From Pseudomonas azadiae (GTDB taxonomy: Bacteria > Pseudomonadota > Gammaproteobacteria > Pseudomonadales > Pseudomonadaceae), in the NCBI RefSeq assembly GCF_019145355.1, contig NZ_JAHSTY010000002.1, forward strand, positions 806,001 through 870,000: a DNA stretch of 64,000 nucleotides, given 5' to 3'. Shown here piece after piece: positions 57,195-64,000 of the stretch. Position numbers and translations under genes: made by a program. The notes beneath the pieces are model-generated. The model saw only the letters and a list, made by a program, of their open reading frames with translations, ran no database searches and was not told the origin of the DNA. Each line of letters opens with the position of its first letter. Positions within the stretch are counted from its first letter, which is position 1.

Positions 57195-58079
57195 ATGGGC
57201 CCTTTCGATTGGCTGCCCCACGCACCCCTTGAACCTTTACAGCTCGATTGGCTGGACGGCGTCGAGCTGGCCGTGCTGCGCCTGGACCTTATCGACCCGC
57301 TGATCAGCGGCAACAAGTGGTTCAAGCTCACCGGGCACTTGGCTCAGGCGCAGGACGCCTGCGGCATCATCAGCCTGGGCGGCGCCTATTCCAACCATCT
57401 GCACGCGTTGGCGGCGGCGGGAAAACGCTTTGGCTTCCCCACCGTCGGCCTGCTGCGCGGCCATCCCCAAGACACGCCCACGGTCCTCGACCTGAAAGCC
57501 TTTGGCATGCAGCTGCATTGGCTGGGCTATGGCGGCTATCGCGCGCGCCACGCGCCCGACTTCTGGTTGCCGTGGCGTGAGCAATATCCCCAGTTGCACC
57601 CGGTGCCCGAAGGCGGGGGTGGCCGGGCGGGTGCGTTGGGTTGCGCAGTGTTGGTGGAGCAGGTGCGCAGGCAGTTGCCCGCGCTCGGCTGGGCCGACTA
57701 TGACGCCTGGTGGCTGGCGGCAGGCACCGGCACCACGCTGGCCGGCCTGGTGCTGGCAGAGGCGGGCGCGCATCGGGTATATGGCGCCATGGCGGTGCCG
57801 GATGACCACGGTGTGGCGCGCAACGTCGAGGCCATCGTGCAAGGCGGTTATGAATTGCTGGACGCGAGCCGAGGTGGCTTTGCCCGCGTCGATCCGTTGC
57901 TGCTCGACTTTATCGACGCCACGCACCAAGCCTGCGGCCTGCCATTGGAGCCGCTCTACACCGGCAAGGCGTTATTGGCCTTGAAGGCGCAGGTCGAGGC
58001 CGGGCGCTTCATGCCCGGTACTCGCCTGATATTCGTGCACACCGGCGGCCTGCAGGGTTGCCGAGGGTTCACGGGCTGA
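57195..58079 (+). CDS. D-cysteine desulfhydrase/ACC-deaminase-like PLP enzyme
   Basis: A 294-aa fold-type II PLP enzyme. The PLP Lys is in LISGNKWFKL (Lys41), and GGAYSNHLHALAAAG with its Ser/Asn follows. The phosphate loop AGTGTTLAG (about 181-189) is intact. Family members split D-cysteine or 1-aminocyclopropane-1-carboxylate; the substrate cannot be chosen from sequence alone. The ribosome site is weak. Its end overlaps the convergent cytochrome gene by 11 bases. Confidence 0.87.
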   Translation: MGPFDWLPHAPLEPLQLDWLDGVELAVLRLDLIDPLISGNKWFKLTGHLAQAQDACGIISLGGAYSNHLHALAAAGKRFGFPTVGLLRGHPQDTPTVLDLKAFGMQLHWLGYGGYRARHAPDFWLPWREQYPQLHPVPEGGGGRAGALGCAVLVEQVRRQLPALGWADYDAWWLAAGTGTTLAGLVLAEAGAHRVYGAMAVPDDHGVARNVEAIVQGGYELLDASRGGFARVDPLLLDFIDATHQACGLPLEPLYTGKALLALKAQVEAGRFMPGTRLIFVHTGGLQGCRGFTG

Positions 58080-58626
58080 CGCGCTTGCCTGGCATCATCC
58101 GCAACACGGTGTTGTCCCGCAGGACGTAATGGTGGGCAATGCCCGCCAACGCATGCAGCCCGATCAGCCAGTAACCGATCTGGCCGAACAGCACATGCCA
58201 GCCTTCAATCGCCTTGGCCAATGCCTTGTCTTGCGCGATCAACGGCGGCAACTCCATCCCATAGAACATCACCGAGTGCCCTTCGGCACTGACGATCAGC
58301 CATCCGGCGATCGGCATGCCGATCATCAACGCATACAGCGCGGCATGCACCAGCGTCGCCAACAGACTCTGCCATTGCGGTGGCGCCGGTACGATCCTGG
58401 GCGCCCTGCCAAGGCTGCGCGCAAACAAACGCAGCCACACCAGCACAAATACGGTGAGGCCGAACATGAAGTGCATCTCGACGATCAACGTTCGCGCGCC
58501 GCTGCCTTTTGGAAACTGGCCGCGCAATTCAATGCAGGCGTAGACCACCGCCAGCAGCACCACCATCAACCAGTGCAGCGCGATCGACAGGGTGCTGTAG
58601 CGCGTATCGGAGTTTTTCCACGGCAT
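58069..58626 (-). CDS. Cytochrome b561 family protein
   Basis: A 185-aa four-helix membrane cytochrome. The heme-ligating His are in ALHWLMVV, EMHFMFGL and LIGLHALAGIAHHYV. It carries electrons across the inner membrane, often for superoxide or quinone reduction. ATG 58626 follows GAGGA. Confidence 0.9.
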   Translation of the reverse strand: MPWKNSDTRYSTLSIALHWLMVVLLAVVYACIELRGQFPKGSGARTLIVEMHFMFGLTVFVLVWLRLFARSLGRAPRIVPAPPQWQSLLATLVHAALYALMIGMPIAGWLIVSAEGHSVMFYGMELPPLIAQDKALAKAIEGWHVLFGQIGYWLIGLHALAGIAHHYVLRDNTVLRMMPGKRVSP

Positions 58627-58738
58627 ATCTGGGTTCCTCACTCATCAGGTCACCTCCGGTTCTTAGTGACGAAGTGCGTTTAATGTATGCCTGTTCTGTG
58701 CGGTTTACCCGCCGTGCCTGCGGTTTTCTTGACCTCGA

Positions 58739-59566
58739 TCAGTGGCTTTGCGGCATCTCACCACGGGCCAGGCGCTCGTTGATGTCATCGATGACCGCCG
58801 GCAGGTCGCTGAGGGTATCGATCAAGTAATGCGGACGCGAGCCTTCGAACAGTGCCTCGATGCGCATGCGCTCGCTCGCCAATGTGGCGCTGTCCAGGGC
58901 TTGGAACTGCGCGTAGGTCAGGCCCAGCGCATTGCCGGAACAGGTCAAGGCCACGGTCCACATTCCGGCGCGGCGGCCTTCGAGGATGCCCGGCACCGTA
59001 TCGTCGACTTTCACGCAGGCGGCCACATCATCAATGCCCAGCGCAATGACATTCGCCAAGGCCTGGGCCGGCCATGGGCGGCCGTTGGGCACTTCGTCGG
59101 TGGCGACCACGTGGTCGGCGACATAGCCGTTGCTGGCGGCCAGGGCGACGACTTTGTCCATCACCTGCTTGGGGTAGCCTGAGCAGGAACCGATCTTGAG
59201 GCCTTGCTCGCGCAGCCGCGCGATGGTGTCGAGGGCGCCGGGGATGAGCGCCGAGTGCTCGGCGATCTTTTCGATCTGCAGCGGCATGAAGCGCTGGTAG
59301 AGGGCGGTCACATCGTCATCGGTCGGCGTGCGGCCGAAGACCTTGCGATAGCGTTCGGCGACCTGCGGTTGATCGCACAGGGTGCGAATGTGGTCCCACT
59401 TGCCCATGCCCATCGGGCCACGGGCTTCCTGGATGGACACGTGCACGCCGAACTCGGCGAAGGCTTCGACAAAAATCTGCGTGGGCGCGAACGAGCCGAA
59501 GTCGACCACGGTGCCGGCCCAGTCGAGGATAACCGCCTGGAGGGTGTTGGGAGTGTGGTAGGTCAT
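58739..59566 (-). CDS. phnX: Phosphonoacetaldehyde hydrolase
   Basis: A 275-aa HAD enzyme that cleaves phosphonoacetaldehyde to acetaldehyde and phosphate. The nucleophile is Asp15 ([11 protein letters not shown]), and the Schiff-base Lys is Lys56 ([11 protein letters not shown]); SGYPKQVMD and KVDDTVPG follow. It overlaps phnW by four bases (ATGA). Together they degrade 2-aminoethylphosphonate as a phosphorus, nitrogen and carbon source. Confidence 0.95.
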   Translation of the reverse strand: MTYHTPNTLQAVILDWAGTVVDFGSFAPTQIFVEAFAEFGVHVSIQEARGPMGMGKWDHIRTLCDQPQVAERYRKVFGRTPTDDDVTALYQRFMPLQIEKIAEHSALIPGALDTIARLREQGLKIGSCSGYPKQVMDKVVALAASNGYVADHVVATDEVPNGRPWPAQALANVIALGIDDVAACVKVDDTVPGILEGRRAGMWTVALTCSGNALGLTYAQFQALDSATLASERMRIEALFEGSRPHYLIDTLSDLPAVIDDINERLARGEMPQSH

Positions 59567-60684
59567 GCGGGCGTTCCGATGGAGGTAAGAGGGATGTGCA
59601 TCGCGTGCAGCGCGTCGGCGATGGCGGTGACGGCGGCGCGCATCTGCGCTTGATCGACATCGCCGATGCAGCCCACGCGGAAGGTGTCCACCTGGGTCAA
59701 TTTACCGGGATACAAGATGAAACCCCGGGCCTTGACCCGCTCATAGAAATCCTGGAACCGGTAGCGCGAATCTTGCGGAGCGTGAAAGGTGACAATGATC
59801 GGCGCCTGGATCGCCGCCGGCAGGAAGCTGCGCAGGCCGAGGTCGGCCATGCTCTGCAGCAGCGCCTGGCAGTTGCGCGCATAGCGTTGATGACGTGCGC
59901 GCAGGCCGCCTTCCTCGGCATATTGCAACAGCGCTTCATGCAGGGCCGCGACCACGTGGGTCGGCGGGGTGAAACGCCATTGGCCGGTCCTGGCCCTATA
60001 GGCGTGCTGGTCGAACAGGTCCAGCGCCAGGGAATGGCAGTTGCCTTCGGCAGCGGCCAGCGCGTGTTTATCGGCGAAGACGAAGCCCATGCCCGGCACG
60101 CCTTCCAGGCATTTGCCGGAAGCGGCGATCAGGGCGTCGAAGGGCACTTCACGCGCATCGATCGGCAGCGCGCCGAAGGAACTCATAGCGTCGACAATCA
60201 GGCGCTTACCGTGCTGTTTCACTACCCGAGCGATCTGCGCCAGCGGGTTGAGAATGCCGGTGCTGGTTTCGCAGTGGATCAGCGCGACATGGGTGATGGC
60301 CGGGTCGGCGTGCAGCAGACGGTCCACATCGGCGGCGGTGGTGGGTGCGTCTTCGGCGGTTTCAAAGGTGCTGAAGTCGCGACCGAGCACTTCGCAGATC
60401 TTCGCCAGGCGCTTGCCGTAGGCGCCGTTGATCAGCACCAACACCTTGCCATCACGCGGAACCAGTGTACCGATGGCGGCTTCGACGGCGAAGGTGCCGC
60501 TGCCCTGCAACGGCACGCAGTGGTGGCTGTGCGCGCCGTCGATGATCGCCAGCAATTGCTCGCAGACGCTGGCGGTGAGCTGGTTGAAGCGCTCGTCCCA
60601 GGAGCCCCAGTCCAGCAGCATCGCCTGACGGGTGCGGGCGGACGTGGTCAAGGGACCGGGCGTGAGCAGGATGGGCGTCGTCAT
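59563..60684 (-). CDS. phnW: 2-aminoethylphosphonate-pyruvate transaminase
   Basis: A 373-aa fold-type I PLP transaminase. The PLP Lys is Lys191 (AASGKCLEG), and [10 protein letters not shown] opens the protein. It moves the amino group of 2-aminoethylphosphonate to pyruvate, giving phosphonoacetaldehyde for PhnX. ATG 60684 gives MTTPILL behind GAGG. Divergent from a LysR gene, with 108 bases between. Confidence 0.95.
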   Translation of the reverse strand: MTTPILLTPGPLTTSARTRQAMLLDWGSWDERFNQLTASVCEQLLAIIDGAHSHHCVPLQGSGTFAVEAAIGTLVPRDGKVLVLINGAYGKRLAKICEVLGRDFSTFETAEDAPTTAADVDRLLHADPAITHVALIHCETSTGILNPLAQIARVVKQHGKRLIVDAMSSFGALPIDAREVPFDALIAASGKCLEGVPGMGFVFADKHALAAAEGNCHSLALDLFDQHAYRARTGQWRFTPPTHVVAALHEALLQYAEEGGLRARHQRYARNCQALLQSMADLGLRSFLPAAIQAPIIVTFHAPQDSRYRFQDFYERVKARGFILYPGKLTQVDTFRVGCIGDVDQAQMRAAVTAIADALHAMHIPLTSIGTPA

Positions 60685-60792
60685 TACAAAACCTCGGAGC
60701 ATCGGTTGAATCTACGGCGCCTAAATTGCAGTTTGGCTTGTTATCAATCAAATTGTTTGTTGTTATGCGAGCTATCAGTGAGGCCGATAAAC

Positions 60793-61650
60793 ATGAATCT
60801 GTTCCAGCTCCGTGCATTCGATGCTGTCGCCCGTGAGGGCAGCTTTACCCGCGCTGCGGCGCGGCTGTTTATCAGCCAGCCGGCGGTCACCGGGCATATC
60901 AAGGCCATGGAGGAGCACTACCAGATCCCACTGCTGCGGCGTACCGCGCGCCGGGTGGAGGTGACCGAGGAAGGTGCACGCCTGGCGGCGATCACGCGGG
61001 CGATTTTCGGCCTGGTGGATGAGGCGCAGGCGATGCTGGAGGCGAACCGGCAGTTGCTCACCGGCCGCCTGGAAGTGGCGGCGGACGGCCCGCACCTGGT
61101 GATGCCCATGATCGCCAGCCTGCGTGCGCGCTACCCCGGGATTACCGTCAACCTGCGCTTGGGCAATGCTCAGGACACCTTGGCGGCGCTGCTGTCCGAA
61201 CACGCCGATGTGGCGGTGCTCACCGAAGTGGAACCGCGCAACGGCCTGCATCTTGAGCCGTTGAGCGAGTCGCGGATCTGCGCGCTGGTGCCGGCCGGCC
61301 ACCCGTGGGCGAAGCAATCCGAGGGCATCCGCCTGGAGCAGTTGCATGAGGTGATCATGGTGTTGCGTGAGCCCGGTTCCATCACCCGGCGCACTTTGGA
61401 TAACGCTTGCCTGGCCGCCGGTGTGCTGCCCAGGGTGCTACTGGAACTGGACAGCCGCGAGGCGGTGACCGAGGCCGTTGCCGCCGAATTGGGGGTTGGC
61501 GTGGTGTCGTCGGTGGAGGTCAGCCCCGACCCTAGGGTGCGGGCAATTCCCTTGCGAGGCGACAGGCTTGTCAACCGGCACATGCTCGGCTGCATGGAGC
61601 GGCGTCGCTCGTTGCGCCTGATCCAGGCGTTTTTCGAGTTGGCGCCCTGA
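60793..61650 (+). CDS. LysR-type regulator of phnW-phnX
   Basis: A 285-aa LysR protein starting MNLFQLRAFDAVAREGSFTRAAARL with the usual helix-turn-helix. ATG 60793 was chosen because GAGG is upstream; a long open frame upstream is only the complement of phnW. Divergence from phnW makes it the likely activator of phosphonate use, as in other pseudomonads. Confidence 0.9.
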   Translation: MNLFQLRAFDAVAREGSFTRAAARLFISQPAVTGHIKAMEEHYQIPLLRRTARRVEVTEEGARLAAITRAIFGLVDEAQAMLEANRQLLTGRLEVAADGPHLVMPMIASLRARYPGITVNLRLGNAQDTLAALLSEHADVAVLTEVEPRNGLHLEPLSESRICALVPAGHPWAKQSEGIRLEQLHEVIMVLREPGSITRRTLDNACLAAGVLPRVLLELDSREAVTEAVAAELGVGVVSSVEVSPDPRVRAIPLRGDRLVNRHMLGCMERRRSLRLIQAFFELAP

Positions 61651-61750
61651 CGGTTTTTTGGTGGAACGATGTGTGCCCGCGCTATAAACTCTGCCCCCAA
61701 AGCGCCGGCCAGTAGACGTTTGGGCGCGATGGACGAAAAGAGAGTGAGTC

Positions 61751-62458
61751 ATGGGCGCACAGTGGAAAGTCAAACATAAAGAAGCGGCAGCCAACGCCAA
61801 GGGCAAGATCTTCGGCAAGCTGGTGAAAGAAATCACCATCGCCGCCCGCAACGGTGCCGACACCGCGACCAACGCCCACCTGCGTCTGGTGGTGGAGCAG
61901 GCCAAAAAGGCCTCGATGCCCAAGGAAACCCTGGACCGCGCGATCAAGAAGGGCGCCGGTCTGCTCGGTGAAACCGTGCAATACCACCGCGTGACCTACG
62001 AAGGCTTCGCCCCGCACCAGGTGCCGCTGATCGTCGAATGCGTGACCGACAACATCAACCGCACCGTGGCGGAAATCCGCGTGGCGTTCCGCAAGGGGCA
62101 ACTGGGCGCTTCCGGTTCCGTGGCCTGGGACTTCAACCATGTCGGGTTGATCGAAGCCTCACCGGACAGCCCCGACGCCGATCCGGAAATGGCCGCGATC
62201 GAAGCCGGAGCGCAGGATTTCGAAGCGGGCGAGGAAGAGGGCACCACGCTGTTCATCACCGAAACCACCGACCTCGATGCTGTACAGAAAGCCTTGCCGG
62301 AGCAGGGTTTCACCGTGCTGTCGGCCAAGCTGGGTTACCTGTCAAAAAACCCGGTGAGCGGTTTGAGCGATGAGCAGATGGCGGAAGTTGAAGCCTTCCT
62401 GGAAGGCCTGGACAACCATGATGACGTGCAGGACATGTTTGTCGGCCTGGCTGGCTGA
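61751..62458 (+). CDS. YebC/PmpR-family protein (YeeN-like)
   Basis: A 235-aa protein of the YebC family. It starts [28 protein letters not shown]; the three-domain fold and the central acidic insertion are complete. Members have been described as transcription regulators and, more recently, as factors that relieve ribosome stalling. The sequence is of the YeeN kind, so it is probably a paralogue of the yebC gene next to ruvC. Confidence 0.9.
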   Translation: MGAQWKVKHKEAAANAKGKIFGKLVKEITIAARNGADTATNAHLRLVVEQAKKASMPKETLDRAIKKGAGLLGETVQYHRVTYEGFAPHQVPLIVECVTDNINRTVAEIRVAFRKGQLGASGSVAWDFNHVGLIEASPDSPDADPEMAAIEAGAQDFEAGEEEGTTLFITETTDLDAVQKALPEQGFTVLSAKLGYLSKNPVSGLSDEQMAEVEAFLEGLDNHDDVQDMFVGLAG

Positions 62459-62481
62459 TTTTTAGCTGAGTGAACTCGATC

Positions 62482-62615
62482 TGTAGTGAGCGGGCTTGCC
62501 CCGCGCTGGGCTGCGAAGCAGCCCCAAGCCAGGCGACCTGGTTCTACCTGGAACTCGGCGGTGTCTTTATTGGGGCAGCTTCGCAGCCCAGCGCGGGGCA
62601 AGCCCGCTCACTACA
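62482..62615. repeat. REPIN, GTGAGCGGGCTTG class
   Basis: Arms TGTAGTGAGCGGGCTTGCCC and complement, with the inner GGGCTGCGAAGCAGCCCC stem. Same class as 26608. Confidence 0.92.
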
Positions 62616-62647
62616 AGTTGCCGGGCTCTCAATAGATGTGTAGGTAC

Positions 62648-63964
62648 CTAAGCCAAGATGGGCTGAGGGTGTTGGATAGATCTCAGAATGGCTTCAATTT
62701 CCTCAAACCCCGGTCGCGCCAGCACATCGGGCTGACAGCAGCTTTCCTGCAGTGCCGTCAGCGCGTCACTCGCCTGTTCTTCAACCCGCTCCAGCAACTC
62801 CCCCAGCAACACCCCGAACGCGCGCACTTCAATACGCTGCAATGCCTTGGTTTCCAAGGTGTCCGCCGTGGCATGAAACGACGCCGCGCCAAAATCCCCC
62901 AGCAGACAATCGCCGGCTTCATTCCACAGGATATTGTGCCCATACAGGTCGCCATGGGTGATGCCGTGCCGGTGTAGATGCGCCGCCACCGATGCGATGC
63001 CCCGCGCCATGCGCAAGGCCACGGCAAGGCTGAAGCGGGCGTGCGGCGGGTAGATATCGCGGGTGCACGAGGCCAGGCTCGGCAGGGCCGCGAGGTTGCG
63101 GTAGCTCGGGTCGATCAGGTCCATCACCAAGGCGGCCTGGTCATCGGGGTGGCCGACCACACGGCCTTCAATCCTGATCAGGTTGGGGTGCAGACCGGCG
63201 GCGATGCAGGCCTGCATTTCGTGCAGCGGCGAGCCGTCGCTGGTGATGGTGCCCTTATAGAGTTTGACGGCGACGGGTTTGCCCGACGATGTCCACAGCG
63301 CTTTGCGGATAACGCCGGAAGCGCCTTCGCCCAATATTTCAGCGAGTTCCAGCTCGGCCCAGGGAATCTCCACGGTGGCCTCATCGTCCGTCATCGGCAC
63401 CGCCATTTCCACCGGATTACCGGCATAGGCCAGCCAGGCCAGGCTCGGCAACGCCAGCAGCCAATCCGGCAAGCGCGTGAAGCGGTTGGCGGCAATGCGC
63501 AGCAATTCGAGGTTGTGGCAGTTGGCCAGGCTTTGCGGCAGTTGCGCCAATTGGTTGCCGGCCAGCATCAGCTTTTGCAGCAGCGGCCGTTCGCCCAATT
63601 CGCAAGGGAGTTCGCTGATGCGGTTATCGGTCAGGATCAGCCAGCGCAACCGCGGCGGCAACGCGGCGGCAGGCACGTGGCTGATCTGGTTGGCCTTGAA
63701 GGCGATCATGCTCAGTTGGGCGCATTGGCCCAGGCTTGCTGGCAGCTCGGTAAACCGATTGTCCGAGCAGAACAGCACCCGCAGGTGCGGCAAGCGGTGC
63801 AGGTCGTCGGGCAGTTTGCTCAGGGCGTTACCGCTGAGGTTGAGAATTTCCAGGGAGTCGGCCAGCTCGAAGATTTCCCGAGGAAATTCGGTCAGCCCGC
63901 AGGACAGGTCCAGGCGCGTGATGCCGGCCAATTGGCCGGCCTTGAGTTGGGCGAGGGTATCCAT
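62648..63964 (-). CDS. Leucine-rich-repeat protein kinase
   Basis: A 438-aa soluble fusion. About seven leucine-rich repeats (residues 15-185, e.g. LRWLILTDNRISELP) are joined to a Ser/Thr-type kinase domain (207-435). Kinase residues seen: glycine loop LGEGASGVIRKA, Lys234 in VAVK, catalytic loop HGDLYGHN (337-344) and DFG (357-359). The loop has HGD in place of HRD, as in some non-RD kinases, but all catalytic residues are present. No membrane segment. It lies alone beside the yebC-type gene. A GTG at 63979 is an alternative start. Confidence 0.85.
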   Translation of the reverse strand: MDTLAQLKAGQLAGITRLDLSCGLTEFPREIFELADSLEILNLSGNALSKLPDDLHRLPHLRVLFCSDNRFTELPASLGQCAQLSMIAFKANQISHVPAAALPPRLRWLILTDNRISELPCELGERPLLQKLMLAGNQLAQLPQSLANCHNLELLRIAANRFTRLPDWLLALPSLAWLAYAGNPVEMAVPMTDDEATVEIPWAELELAEILGEGASGVIRKALWTSSGKPVAVKLYKGTITSDGSPLHEMQACIAAGLHPNLIRIEGRVVGHPDDQAALVMDLIDPSYRNLAALPSLASCTRDIYPPHARFSLAVALRMARGIASVAAHLHRHGITHGDLYGHNILWNEAGDCLLGDFGAASFHATADTLETKALQRIEVRAFGVLLGELLERVEEQASDALTALQESCCQPDVLARPGFEEIEAILRSIQHPQPILA

Positions 63965-64000
63965 GCGCTTTGAGTTCACTCGAAAGGTAAAAAAGGGCTG

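Noticed and set aside
59596..60792. N-terminal extension of the LysR frame at 60793
   Set aside because: It is only the complement of phnW; the helix-turn-helix start and GAGG site are at 60793.

Overview
The window is a 64 kb chromosomal segment of a fluorescent Pseudomonas, most likely of the P. fluorescens group. Three things point there: the conserved core order tRNA-Arg/His/Leu/His - tig - clpP - clpX - lon - hupB - ppiD, a pyoverdine locus (pvdA, an FpvI-type sigma factor, pvdR-pvdT-opmQ) with PvdS-type iron-starvation boxes, and many inverted REP pairs (REPINs) of the classes typical of this group. All assignments come from reading the sequence; no database search was run.

Layout. 1-3.3 kb: the 5' part of a probable Rhs/polymorphic-toxin gene leaving the window on the minus strand, then two lipoproteins (DUF1615, DUF4349). 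3.4-8.2 kb: a thioesterase, a short-chain acyl-CoA module (CoA-transferase A and B plus thiolase) with a divergent LysR gene, and an orphan 109-aa protein. 8.2-12.1 kb: a gene-poor stretch with a perfect 13-bp inverted repeat, a Sir2 deacylase, a CBS protein and topoisomerase III. 12.3-16.8 kb: an MHS-type transporter, a GMC oxidoreductase whose 3' end lies inside a REPIN, and a divergent LysR gene. 16.9-24.5 kb: an alpha/beta-hydrolase-like protein without a nucleophile, then the pyoverdine export and ornithine hydroxylation genes. 24.5-26.7 kb: a radical SAM/DUF4130 DNA-repair-like pair behind a LexA-like box. 26.8-32.5 kb: an RND tripartite efflux operon. 32.7-36.3 kb: small envelope genes, a C39-like pseudo-peptidase, PBP7 and FolD.

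36.4-46 kb: the tRNA cluster and the protein quality-control block. Trigger factor, ClpXP, Lon (behind a sigma-32-type promoter), HU-beta and PpiD sit together, with a degenerate tRNA-Asp-like gene between hupB and ppiD. 46-47 kb holds an acetyltransferase and an apparent deletion scar that fuses the tails of a divergent MFS/LysR pair. 47-52.5 kb: a homodimeric pyruvate-dehydrogenase-type E1, a MarR regulator, and a stand-alone protein resembling only the C-terminal part of E1. The same palindrome, TTGCAATTGCAA, lies before both E1-type genes, so the three probably form one regulon. 52.3-64 kb: a 28-aa acidic protein, an AraC regulator with a nitrilase-like protein lacking the catalytic Cys and Lys, 2,4-dienoyl-CoA reductase, a D-cysteine-desulfhydrase-like PLP enzyme, cytochrome b561, the phosphonate genes phnW-phnX with a divergent LysR gene, a YebC-family protein, and a leucine-rich-repeat protein kinase.

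The accessory genes hold the most novelty: the E1/orphan/MarR set, the LexA-linked radical SAM pair, three proteins that keep an enzyme fold but not its catalytic residues, the frame-disrupted start of the Rhs gene, and the tRNA-like and deletion-scar remnants.
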